Assembly: GCF_029813115.1 (NCBI RefSeq)
Contig: NZ_JAPZDS010000008.1
Location: 154,222-218,221, forward strand
DNA from: Aureimonas sp. SK2
GTDB lineage: Bacteria; Pseudomonadota; Alphaproteobacteria; Rhizobiales; Rhizobiaceae
Direction of reading: 5' to 3'
DNA: 64,000 nucleotides
Part shown: positions 20,524 through 29,116 of the stretch, piece by piece
Layout: each line of letters begins with the position of its first letter
Numbering within the stretch: position 1 is the stretch's first letter
The notes under the pieces: generated by a model
The model's database searches: none
Seen by the model: only the letters and a program-made list of their open reading frames with translations
Told to the model about the DNA's origin: nothing
Program-made: the position numbers and the translations under genes

Positions 20524-23500
20524 GGAAGGCCGGCCGCCGGAGGTCGAGCGTCGTCGGGAAGCTCGGATCGGGGATTTCGGGCGCCGGGCGGAAACCGCCC
20601 GGCGTGTGGCCGATGTCCTCGAAGCGGGCCAGACGCCGCGCCTCGGCCTCGTAGGCGTTGACGGGGAACGTGTCGTAGTTGCGCCCGCCGGGATGGGCGA
20701 CGTGGTAGACGCAGCCGCCGAGCGAGCGGTTCGACCAGCGGTCGAAGATGTCGAAGGTCAGCGGCGCGTGGACGGGGATCGTCGGGTGGAGGCCGGACGC
20801 CGGCTGCCAAGCCTTGAAGCGCACGCCGCCGACCGCCGTGCCGCCGTCGATGCCGGGGGCGAGGGGAACCGGCCGCCGGTTGCAGGTGACGGTGTGGCGC
20901 GACGGATCGTAGCCCGACAGCTTCACCTGCAGGCGCTCGACGGAGGAGTCCACGAAGCGCACCGTGCCGCCGATCGCGCCCGTCTCGCCCATGACGTGCC
21001 AGGGCTCCAGCGCCTGGCGGATTTCCAGCGAGACGCCGCCCTCGCGCTCGACCTTGCCGCAGAAGGGGAAGCGGAACTCCCATTGCGCCTCGAACCATTC
21101 GGAGCGGACGGGATAGCCCTCGGCCCCAAGTTCGCCGAGGACGGCGAGGAAGTCGGCCCAAATGAACTCGGGCAGCATGAAGCGGTCGTGGAGCTGCGTG
21201 CCCCAGCGCGCGAAGCGGCCCGAAAGGGGGCGGCGCCAGAAGGCGGCGACCATGGCGCGGATCAGGAGCTGCTGGGCGAGACTCATGCGCGCGTCCGGCG
21301 GCATCTCGAAGCCGCGGAACTCGACGAGGCCGAGCCGGCCCGTCGGGCCATCGGGCGAATACAGCTTGTCGATGCAGATCTCGGAGCGGTGGGTGTTGCC
21401 GGTCACGTCTACCAGGAGGTTGCGGAACAGACGGTCCACCAGCCAGGGCGGCGGGGGCGCGCCCTCGCCGGGGCCGGGCACCTGCGCCATGGCGATCTCC
21501 AGCTCGTAGAGCTGGTCGTGGCGGGCCTCGTCGATGCGCGGCGCTTGGCTCGTCGGTCCGACGAAGAGGCCGGAGAAGAGATAGGAGAGCGACGGGTGGC
21601 GCTGCCATTGCAGCACCAGCGACTTCAGAAGGTCCGGGCGGCGCAGGAAGGGCGAGTCGGCCGGCGTCGCGCCGCCGACGACGACATGGTTGCCGCCGCC
21701 CGTTCCGGCATGGCGCCCGTCCACCATGAACTTGTCGGTGCCGAGCCGCGACTGGCGCGCCGCGTCATAGACCGCCGTCGTGATCTCGACGGCTTCGCTC
21801 CAGGAGCGAGCCGGATGGACGTTGACCTCGATGACGCCGGGATCGGGCGCAACGCGCACGACGTCGAGCCGGGGGTCGAAGGGCGGCGGGTAACCCTCGA
21901 TGCGGACCGGCTGGCCGAGCGCCCGTGCGGCGTCTTCGACGGCCGCGAGAAGGTCCAGATAGGCCTCGACCGTTTCGAGCGGCGGCATGAAGACGTGGAG
22001 GATCCCGTCGCGCGGCTCGATGCCGAGCGCGGTGCGCACGGAGCCGCCGATCTCGCCCTGCGCGGAGGCTTCGGGCGGATTCCAGACCGGCGCTGGATCC
22101 TGCTTCTCGATGCGAGCTTGGACCTGGCCGAGGGCCTCCGGCTCGGGAAGCGGCGGAAAGGACTGTTGCGGGTCGGCGGGATGGGTGTAGGGGTAGCGGC
22201 CCGGCGGGAGATAGGCGAGCGAGGCGAGCGGCAGGCGGTAGCCCATGGCGCTGTCGCCCGGCACCAGGAAGACGTGGCCGCGCCGCGTCGACCAGCGCTC
22301 CGACATCCAGCGCGAGGGCAGCGCCTGCCAGGCCTGCACCGGCAGGACCATGCCGACCGGCCTCCCCAAGCCCCGGTCGAAGACCTTGGCGATGCGCGAG
22401 CGCTCCTCCGCGTCGTCGAGGCGGGAATCGCCGGGTGTCACGTTCTCGGGCAACTGCGCCTCGCGGGCCAGCCAGTAGGACGGGTCCTCGAAGGTCGGCA
22501 GCGCGTTGGCCGGGTCGATCGCCAGCCGCTCGGCGACGCCGCGGATCAGCGTTTCGGCGCCCTCGACGGTGGCGCCCGCCGGCGGCGCCCCGTCGGCGGC
22601 GAGCAAGGCGGGATCGCGCCAGATCGGCTTGCCGTCGCGCCGCCAGTAGATCGAATAGGTCCAGCGCGGCAGCGATTCGCCGGGATACCACTTGCCCTGG
22701 CCGTGATGGAGGAAGCCGCCCGGCGCGAAGCGCGCCTGGAGGCGGCGGAGGAGGCCGTCGGCGAGGCCCGCCTTCTTCGGACCCGTCGCCTCGGCGTTCC
22801 ATTCCTCGCTCTCGAAATCGTCGATGGAGACGAAGGTCGGCTCGCCGCCCATGGTGAGGCGCACGTCCATCGCCTCGAGATCGGCATCGACCGCCCGGCC
22901 GAGGGCGTCCAGCGCCTCCCAGCTCTCGTCGGAGAAGGGCTTGGAGACGCGCGGCGCCTCCGACATGCGGGTCACGCTCATGTCGAAGTCGAACTCGACC
23001 TCGGCGGGGTCGACGCCGCCGACGATGGGGGCAGCCGAGCGGTAATGCGGCGTTGCCGCCAGCGGCACGTGGCTCTCGCCGGTCATCAGGCCCGAGGTCG
23101 GGTCGAAGCCGATCCAGCCGGCGCCGGGCACGTAGACCTCGACCCAGGCATGGAGGTCGCAGAAGTCGTAGGCCGTGCCGGCGGGGCCGTCGAGGGCCAC
23201 CAGGTCGGGCTTGAGCTGGATCAGGTAGCCCGACACGAAGCGGGCGGCGAGCCCGAGATGCCGACAGGCCTGGACCAGGAGCCAGGAGGAATCGCGGCAG
23301 GAGCCCGACGCCTTCTCCAGCGTCTCCTCCGGCGTCTGGACGCCCGGCTCCATGCGGATCGTGTAGTCGATCGCCTCCTCGACGCGGCGGTTCAGCGCGA
23401 CCAGGAAGTCGATCGTGCGCGTCGGGCTGCGGTCCACCGAATGGAGGAAGGACTGGAGGCGCGGCCCCGCCGCTTCCGTCTGAAGATAGGGCTTGAGGTC

Positions 23501-23836
23501 GGTGGCCAGATCGTCGCCGTAGGCGAAGGGATAGGTCTCCGCCCAGGGTTCGACGAAGAAGTCGAACGGGTTGTAGACCGTCATGTCGGCGAGGAGGTCG
23601 ACCTCGATGCGCAGCTCGCGCGCCTTTTCGGGGAAGACGACGCGCGCCAGCCAGTTGCCGAACGGGTCCTGCTGCCAGTTGATGAAGTGGCCGGCCGGCT
23701 CGATCTTCAGCGAATAGGCCGGCGTGCGGGTGCGCGAATGGGGAGCGGGCCGGAGCCGGATCGTCTGCGGCCCCAAGGTGACCGGCCGGTCGTATCGATA
23801 GTGGGTCAGGTGACGGAGCGCAGCGAGGATCGGCAT
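20513..23836 (-). CDS. Large transglutaminase-like protein with C-terminal DUF2126
   Basis: 1107-residue protein. An N-terminal transglutaminase module starts with [12 protein letters not shown] and carries the intact triad C180 (SGSCRDSSW), H229 (DLHAWVEVY) and D245 (GFDPTSG). From about residue 310 to the end it is the DUF2126 module ([44 protein letters not shown]). The [10 protein letters not shown] and related segments give this half the look of an ATP-grasp/glutamine-synthetase-like ligase, but its function is unknown. First gene of a three-gene operon; it overlaps the next gene by up to 11 bases. Confidence 0.88.
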   Translation of the reverse strand: MPILAALRHLTHYRYDRPVTLGPQTIRLRPAPHSRTRTPAYSLKIEPAGHFINWQQDPFGNWLARVVFPEKARELRIEVDLLADMTVYNPFDFFVEPWAETYPFAYGDDLATDLKPYLQTEAAGPRLQSFLHSVDRSPTRTIDFLVALNRRVEEAIDYTIRMEPGVQTPEETLEKASGSCRDSSWLLVQACRHLGLAARFVSGYLIQLKPDLVALDGPAGTAYDFCDLHAWVEVYVPGAGWIGFDPTSGLMTGESHVPLAATPHYRSAAPIVGGVDPAEVEFDFDMSVTRMSEAPRVSKPFSDESWEALDALGRAVDADLEAMDVRLTMGGEPTFVSIDDFESEEWNAEATGPKKAGLADGLLRRLQARFAPGGFLHHGQGKWYPGESLPRWTYSIYWRRDGKPIWRDPALLAADGAPPAGATVEGAETLIRGVAERLAIDPANALPTFEDPSYWLAREAQLPENVTPGDSRLDDAEERSRIAKVFDRGLGRPVGMVLPVQAWQALPSRWMSERWSTRRGHVFLVPGDSAMGYRLPLASLAYLPPGRYPYTHPADPQQSFPPLPEPEALGQVQARIEKQDPAPVWNPPEASAQGEIGGSVRTALGIEPRDGILHVFMPPLETVEAYLDLLAAVEDAARALGQPVRIEGYPPPFDPRLDVVRVAPDPGVIEVNVHPARSWSEAVEITTAVYDAARQSRLGTDKFMVDGRHAGTGGGNHVVVGGATPADSPFLRRPDLLKSLVLQWQRHPSLSYLFSGLFVGPTSQAPRIDEARHDQLYELEIAMAQVPGPGEGAPPPPWLVDRLFRNLLVDVTGNTHRSEICIDKLYSPDGPTGRLGLVEFRGFEMPPDARMSLAQQLLIRAMVAAFWRRPLSGRFARWGTQLHDRFMLPEFIWADFLAVLGELGAEGYPVRSEWFEAQWEFRFPFCGKVEREGGVSLEIRQALEPWHVMGETGAIGGTVRFVDSSVERLQVKLSGYDPSRHTVTCNRRPVPLAPGIDGGTAVGGVRFKAWQPASGLHPTIPVHAPLTFDIFDRWSNRSLGGCVYHVAHPGGRNYDTFPVNAYEAEARRLARFEDIGHTPGGFRPAPEIPDPSFPTTLDLRRPAFLAL

Positions 23837-23959
23837 CGGTTCCCGGACATGGCTGGTGGATTCGACCGTCCGCCAGTCTATGCAAAGCCCGCGCCCTCTG
23901 GAACTGCTGCAATGCGGCAGATTTCGATTTCACCGGCGATTCCCTCTCTTCCGGTCGCG

Positions 23960-23984
23960 GGAACCCTTTGTGCGCGACCGTGTT
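23960..23984 (+). promoter_or_regulatory. Candidate EcfG (general stress) promoter before the metallopeptidase gene
   Basis: GGAAC at 23960-23964 and GTT at 23982-23984 with 17 bases between, the arrangement of alphaproteobacterial EcfG/RpoE2 promoters (GGAAC-N18-TT). The predicted transcript would start near 23992, about 44 bases before the ATG at 24036. Three other sites of the same form occur in this window. Confidence 0.55.
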
Positions 23985-24035
23985 ACCGCGCCACACAACC
24001 GCCCCGCCCGACATCGGGCGCCGCGAGGGATCGAC

Positions 24036-25187
24036 ATGAAGCTGTTTTCCTGCCCGTCCTGCGATCAGGTCGTGTTCTTCAACAACGTGCTGTGCGAGCG
24101 CTGCGGTCATGCGCTGGGCTATGAGCCGCGCGCCAACCGCGTCCTGGCGCTGGAGCCGACGGGCACCGACTTCGTCTCGGTCGGGCGCGGCAGCGACGGC
24201 TCGCACTGGCGCTACTGCGACAACTACCAGTACGGCGTCTGCAACTGGCTGGTGCCGGCCGACAGCGAGGAACTGCTCTGCCTCGCCGACCGGCACAACA
24301 TGATGGTGCCGGACCTGTCGAACCCCGACAACCAGGCGCTCTGGGCCAAGATGGAGGCGGCCAAGCACCGGCTCTTCTACACGCTCCTGCGGCTCCGGCT
24401 GCCGCTCTACACGCGCGCCGAGTACCCGGAAGGCCTCGGCTTCAAGTTCCTCGCCGACGACCCGGCGACGGGCGAGAAGGTGATGACCGGCCATGCCGAC
24501 GGCGTCATCACCGTGGCGCTGGCGGAAGCCGACGACGCCGAGCGCGAGAAGCGCCGCACGGCCATGGGCGAGCCCTACCGCACGCTGCTCGGCCATTTCC
24601 GTCACGAGGTCGGCCACTGGTACTGGGACATCCTGGTGCGCGACGGCGGCGCGCTGGACGAATGCCGCGCCCTGTTCGGCGACGACAGCCAGGACTACGG
24701 CGAGGCTCTCAAGACCCACTATGCCAACGGGCCGAAGCCCAACTGGCAGGAGGAATACGTCTCGTCCTATGCCGCGGTGCACCCGTGGGAGGACTTCGCC
24801 GAGACCTGGGCGCACTATCTCCACATCGTGGATTCGCTGGAGGTCGCCGGATCCTGGGGCATGACCATCCACCCGCGGCTCGACCGGGACGGCATCCTGA
24901 CGACGGATCTCGACTTCAAGGTCTACGACGACGCCACCACGATCGAAGAGATCAACGACGGCTGGCTGGCGGTCAGTCAGGCGCTGAACTCGATGAACCG
25001 CGCCATGGGCCTGCAGGACCTCTACCCCTTCGTGCTGTCGCCGACGGTGGTCGCCAAGCTCGGCTTCATCCACGACCTCGTCCACGGCCGGGTCGGCCAT
25101 GCCGCCCGTCCCGCCGAGCGGGCGGCGCCGGTCGTGACGCAGGCGGGCGGCGCGGCGGCATCGGCCGAGCAGCCGGCGGCCGCCTGA
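24036..25187 (+). CDS. Zinc-ribbon putative metallopeptidase
   Basis: 383-residue protein with two parts. The N-terminus is a zinc ribbon with C6, C9, C20 and C23. The rest is a zincin-like peptidase domain with H190-E191-V-G-H194 in HEVGHWYWD and a downstream DFAETWAHYLH segment that may supply the third ligand. This matches the family described as putative zinc-binding metallo-peptidase with a zinc-ribbon N-terminus. No signal peptide is seen, so it is probably cytoplasmic. The C-terminal 35 residues are Ala-rich. ATG at 24036 has GCGAGGGA ahead. It is divergent from the transglutaminase/ATP-grasp operon; a shared role is inferred from position only. Confidence 0.85.
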   Translation: MKLFSCPSCDQVVFFNNVLCERCGHALGYEPRANRVLALEPTGTDFVSVGRGSDGSHWRYCDNYQYGVCNWLVPADSEELLCLADRHNMMVPDLSNPDNQALWAKMEAAKHRLFYTLLRLRLPLYTRAEYPEGLGFKFLADDPATGEKVMTGHADGVITVALAEADDAEREKRRTAMGEPYRTLLGHFRHEVGHWYWDILVRDGGALDECRALFGDDSQDYGEALKTHYANGPKPNWQEEYVSSYAAVHPWEDFAETWAHYLHIVDSLEVAGSWGMTIHPRLDRDGILTTDLDFKVYDDATTIEEINDGWLAVSQALNSMNRAMGLQDLYPFVLSPTVVAKLGFIHDLVHGRVGHAARPAERAAPVVTQAGGAAASAEQPAAA

Positions 25188-25234
25188 TCCGGCGCAGCCG
25201 GCTGCGGCATCGTCATCCCGCTATGCAATAAACC

Positions 25235-25258
25235 GCCGTCCGGCCCCTGCCGGACGGC
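25235..25258. terminator. Hairpin after the metallopeptidase gene
   Basis: A 10-bp perfect stem (25235-25244 with 25249-25258) with a CCCT loop lies 48 bases after the stop codon and before treZ. There is no U-tract on the plus strand. A transcript end is likely given the G+C-rich stem and its position. Confidence 0.55.
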
Positions 25259-25376
25259 TCCCCCGCTCCACTTAACGCAACGGCGCCTCGACGGCCGGCA
25301 ACGGCTCGAAAGGGCGCCACCCACGCGGGCGCGCATGGCTGCCCGCTTCTTCGCATCGGCATGGGGCACGGCGGGC

Positions 25377-27254
25377 ATGAGCGGCGGCGACACCTTCTCC
25401 TTCGATACGAGCTGGGGCGCGCGCTATGCGCCCGAGGGCAGCCGTTTCCGGCTCTGGGCACCGAGCGCCCAAAGCGTCGAACTCGCGGTCGCCGAGGTGG
25501 ACAGCAACGAGCCCGACCACTTCCAGCCGCTGACGAAGGGTGACGACGGCTGGTGGGAGACGGTGGCGACCTCCGTCGGCCCCGGCATGTCATACGGCTA
25601 CCGGATCGACGGCGAGAAGCTGGTGGCCGACCCCGCCGCCCGCGCCCAGTCCGGCGACGTCCACTGGCTGTCGCGCCTGGTCGATCCGCGCTCGCACCAG
25701 TGGCGCACGGCCGACTGGAAGGGCCGGCCCTGGCACGAATGCGTCTTCTACGAGCTGCATGTCGGCACTTTCACCGAGGAAGGCACGTTCGATGCCATCA
25801 TCCCCAAGCTCGAACACCTGCGCGACATCGGCGTCACCGCGATCGAGCTCCTGCCCGTCGCCCAGTTCGGCGGCCAGCGCGGCTGGGGCTACGACGGCGT
25901 GCTGCTCTACTGTCCGCATAAGGTCTATGGCGGGCCGGAAGGGCTGAAACGCCTCGTCGACGCGGCGCACGAGCGCGGGCTGATGGTGTTCCTCGACGTC
26001 GTCTACAACCACTTCGGGCCGGACGGGAACTACATCCCGTCCTACATCCCGGAGTTCTTCCACGAGGAGATCTCGACCCCCTGGGGCGCCGCCATCGCCT
26101 ATGACGAGAAGCCGGTTCGCGACTTCATGATCGAGAACGCACTCTACTGGCTCACCGAATACCGGATCGACGGGCTGCGGCTGGATGCGATCGACTCGAT
26201 CAAGGACACGACCGACGTGCCGCTGGTGAAGGAACTGGCCGCCCGCGTGCGGGAGGTCGTCACGGACCGCCATGTCCACATCACGACGGAAGACGACCGC
26301 AACATCACCTGGCATATCGAGCGCGCGGACGACGGCTCGATTCCCCTCGTGTCGGGCGAATGGAACGACGACTTCCATCATACGGCCCACGTGATCGCGA
26401 CGAGCGAGCAGGAATCCTACTATACCGACTACTCACCCAAGAGCGCGGAGCAGATGGCGCGCTCGCTCGCAACCGGCTTCGTGTTCCAGGGCGACATGTC
26501 GGAGCATCGCGACCGGGAAGTCGGCAACCCGTCCGGCCACCTGCCGCCGACGGCCTTCGTCAACTTCATCCAGAATCACGACCAGATCGGCAACCGCGCC
26601 TTCGGCGATCGGCTCCGCTCGCTCTCCTCGGCGCGCGTCTACGACTGCGTGCAGGCGATCCTCCTCCTGTCGCCGCAAATCCCGCTGATGTTTCAGGGCG
26701 ACGAGTTCGGCGACTGCAACTCGTTCTGCTTCTTCACCGACTTCGACGGCGAGCTCGCGAGCGCGGTGTCGCTCGGGCGGCGCAAGGAGTTCCGCAAGTT
26801 CGCGGCCTTCGAGGACGAGGAGGCCGCCGAGGTGTTCCCCGACCCCAACCTCGAACGCACCTTCGAGATCTCGCGCATCGACTGGGATCTCGTGACCCGC
26901 CCGATCCAGCGCCGCCGCATGCAGGTGACGACCAAGCTTCTGAAGCAGCGACAGGACGTGCTGATGCCGCTCCTCGACGGCGCGCGAGGGGGCTGCGGGC
27001 GCTTCTTCGCCGAGGGCCTTCGCTTGGTGGTGTCGTGGGAGCTGCAGCCGGGCCGCGTCTACCACCTCTTCGCCAACCTGTCGGACGACGCCTGGACGAT
27101 GCCCGACAGCGCGGAAGCATCGAGGATCGCAGGCTCGGAGATCGTCTACACCAACCACAAGTCGGCGCCGGAGACGCTGGGCACGGGCGAACTGCCGGGA
27201 ATGACCGTGCTCTTTGCCCTGTCGGACGCGCAGCTCTTCTCGGGAGTGCGCTGA
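25377..27254 (+). CDS. treZ: Malto-oligosyltrehalose trehalohydrolase TreZ
   Basis: 625-residue GH13 enzyme that releases trehalose from malto-oligosyltrehalose made by TreY. An N-terminal E-set domain (FRLWAPSAQSVELAV) is followed by the barrel with ELHVGTFTEEGTF, LLPVAQFGGQRGWGYDGV, VYNHFGPDGNYI, the nucleophile region GLRLDAIDSI, and QNHDQIGNRA. The length fits TreZ (about 580-620). The start at 25377 is chosen because the preceding 14 codons (from an ATG at 25335) do not resemble the family. It overlaps malQ by one base. Confidence 0.93.
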   Translation: MSGGDTFSFDTSWGARYAPEGSRFRLWAPSAQSVELAVAEVDSNEPDHFQPLTKGDDGWWETVATSVGPGMSYGYRIDGEKLVADPAARAQSGDVHWLSRLVDPRSHQWRTADWKGRPWHECVFYELHVGTFTEEGTFDAIIPKLEHLRDIGVTAIELLPVAQFGGQRGWGYDGVLLYCPHKVYGGPEGLKRLVDAAHERGLMVFLDVVYNHFGPDGNYIPSYIPEFFHEEISTPWGAAIAYDEKPVRDFMIENALYWLTEYRIDGLRLDAIDSIKDTTDVPLVKELAARVREVVTDRHVHITTEDDRNITWHIERADDGSIPLVSGEWNDDFHHTAHVIATSEQESYYTDYSPKSAEQMARSLATGFVFQGDMSEHRDREVGNPSGHLPPTAFVNFIQNHDQIGNRAFGDRLRSLSSARVYDCVQAILLLSPQIPLMFQGDEFGDCNSFCFFTDFDGELASAVSLGRRKEFRKFAAFEDEEAAEVFPDPNLERTFEISRIDWDLVTRPIQRRRMQVTTKLLKQRQDVLMPLLDGARGGCGRFFAEGLRLVVSWELQPGRVYHLFANLSDDAWTMPDSAEASRIAGSEIVYTNHKSAPETLGTGELPGMTVLFALSDAQLFSGVR

Positions 27255-29116
27255 TGGCCGGGAACGCGCTCGACCGGCTGGCGGAAAGCCACGGCATCCA
27301 GATCCGCTACAAGTCCGAACTCGGCGAGGCGAAGGAGATCCCCGACGCCGCCAAGGCGGCGCTCCTCAAGGTGCTGAAAGTCGATCCGGAAACGGGCGAG
27401 GCGGGTTCCTTCGCCGAGGCCGAGCATCGGCCGTCGCTGGCCTGCTCGCTGCCGGAGGGCGCCGACCGGCGGAAGCGGTGGGGCGTCACCTGCCAGCTCT
27501 ACGCGCTGCGCTCGGCCCGGAGCCTCGGCATAGGAGACTTCGTGGATCTCGGCCACCTCGCCGAGATCGCGGGCGCGGAAGGGGCGAGCTTCGTCGGCGT
27601 CAACCCGCTCCACGCGCTGTTCCTGTCGGATGCCGGCCGCTACAGCCCCTATTCGCCCTCCACCCGTCGCTTCCTCAACCCGTTCTACCTCGCGGTCGAT
27701 GCCCTGCCGGGCGGCGCGCAGGCGATCGAGGCGGCGCGGCAGGAGATGCCGGACGCGTTCGAGGCGCTGGGTGGCGATCTCGTCGACTATGGGGCGATGG
27801 GCGCGCTGAAAGCTCGCCTCCTGCGGGCGGTCTATGAGGCCTCGCGGGGCGGGCTCGACGCGGATGCCGACTTCCGGGCCTTCCTCGAAAAGGGCGGCGA
27901 CGCCCTTCGCGACTTCGCCCTGTTCGAGGCCATCTCGGCGCACATGCGGGCCGAGGGCGGCAGCGCCGGCTGGCACCAGTGGCCCGACGCCTTCCACAAG
28001 CGCTCGGGCGAGGCCGTTCGCGCCTTCGAGGCGGGCCACGCCGACGACGTGCGCTTCCACGAGTGGCTGCAGTTCCAGTGCGACCGCCAGCTCGCGGAGG
28101 CGCAGCGCCGCGCCAAGGCCGCGGGCATGGCGATCGGCCTCTATCTCGACTTCGCTGTCGGCGTCTCGCCCGACGGGGCGGAGACCTGGGCCGATCCGGA
28201 CCTGACGGTGCGCGAGGCGCGGGTCGGATCGCCGCCGGACATGTTCAATTCGGACGGGCAGGACTGGGGTCTCGCGCCCCTCTCGCCCCGTGCGCTGGCC
28301 GAGCGCAACTACGCCCCGCTCAGCGCCGCCTATGCCGCGCTGATGGAGCATGCCGGCGCGATCCGCATCGACCACGCGATGGGCCTCGCGCGGCTCTGGT
28401 GGATCCCCGAGGAGGCCCGATCCGGAGGCGGGGGCTACATGCGCTACCCGCTCGGCGCGATGGTCGATGCCGTCGCGCGCGTCTCGCAGGACAATGGCTG
28501 CATCGTCATCGGCGAGGATCTCGGCACCGTGCCGGAGGGCTTCCGCGACGTGATGCACGACGCCAACATCCTCGCCTACAAGGTGCTCTATTTCGAGCGC
28601 TGGGAGGACGGGCTGTTCAAGGCGACGGGCGAGTATCCCGAGCGCTCGCTCGCCTGTATCTCGACCCACGATCTCGCGACGCTCGCCGGCTGGTGGCGCG
28701 GCGCCGACATCAAGCTGCGCTCGGAGACCGGGCGCCAGGACGAGAAGGCGACACAGCGCGACCTCGCCTCCCGCGCCCGCGAGCGCAAGACCCTGCTCGC
28801 GGCCCTCCAATACGAGAACCTCCTGCCGCCCGACCTGATGGCGGCCGCCCGCGACGAGGGCGAACTGCCGCCCGACCTCGGCCAGGACCTCGCGCTCGCC
28901 GTGCACCGCTTCGGGGCGCGCACGGGCTCCATGCTCTTCGCCATGCAGGTCGAGGACATGGTGCTCGCCGAGCGCCAGCCCAACCTGCCCGGCACGATGG
29001 ACGAATATCCCAATTGGCGCATCCGCTCCGATGTCCCCCTCGAGGACCTCGGCTCGGACGAGCGCTTCCAGGCGATGGCGCGCGCGATGCGCCAGGAAAG
29101 ACCGGAGACCGCATGA
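27254..29116 (+). CDS. malQ: 4-alpha-glucanotransferase (amylomaltase) MalQ
   Basis: 620-residue GH77 enzyme that moves alpha-1,4-glucan segments between chains and releases glucose. The N-terminal cap (residues 1-75 or so) is followed by WGVTCQLYALRSARSLGIGDF, NPLHALF, YSPYSPSTRRFLNP, the nucleophile segment RIDHAMGL and the acid segment IGEDLGTVP, then STHDLATLAGWW. It sits between treZ and treY, overlapping one by one base (TGATG) and the other by four (ATGA), so the three are a single translational unit. MalQ would keep short glucans long enough for TreY. Confidence 0.95.
   Translation: MAGNALDRLAESHGIQIRYKSELGEAKEIPDAAKAALLKVLKVDPETGEAGSFAEAEHRPSLACSLPEGADRRKRWGVTCQLYALRSARSLGIGDFVDLGHLAEIAGAEGASFVGVNPLHALFLSDAGRYSPYSPSTRRFLNPFYLAVDALPGGAQAIEAARQEMPDAFEALGGDLVDYGAMGALKARLLRAVYEASRGGLDADADFRAFLEKGGDALRDFALFEAISAHMRAEGGSAGWHQWPDAFHKRSGEAVRAFEAGHADDVRFHEWLQFQCDRQLAEAQRRAKAAGMAIGLYLDFAVGVSPDGAETWADPDLTVREARVGSPPDMFNSDGQDWGLAPLSPRALAERNYAPLSAAYAALMEHAGAIRIDHAMGLARLWWIPEEARSGGGGYMRYPLGAMVDAVARVSQDNGCIVIGEDLGTVPEGFRDVMHDANILAYKVLYFERWEDGLFKATGEYPERSLACISTHDLATLAGWWRGADIKLRSETGRQDEKATQRDLASRARERKTLLAALQYENLLPPDLMAAARDEGELPPDLGQDLALAVHRFGARTGSMLFAMQVEDMVLAERQPNLPGTMDEYPNWRIRSDVPLEDLGSDERFQAMARAMRQERPETA

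Noticed and set aside
23900..23923. A second GGAAC followed 18 bases later by TT before the metallopeptidase gene
   Set aside because: The -10 part reads ATTT rather than GTT, and a better site (23960-23984) is nearer to the gene.
21765..25100. Open frame of 1111 codons on the minus strand across the transglutaminase and metallopeptidase genes
   Set aside because: It covers parts of two well-supported genes, is Arg/Pro-rich and has no recognisable domain; a shadow of codon bias.
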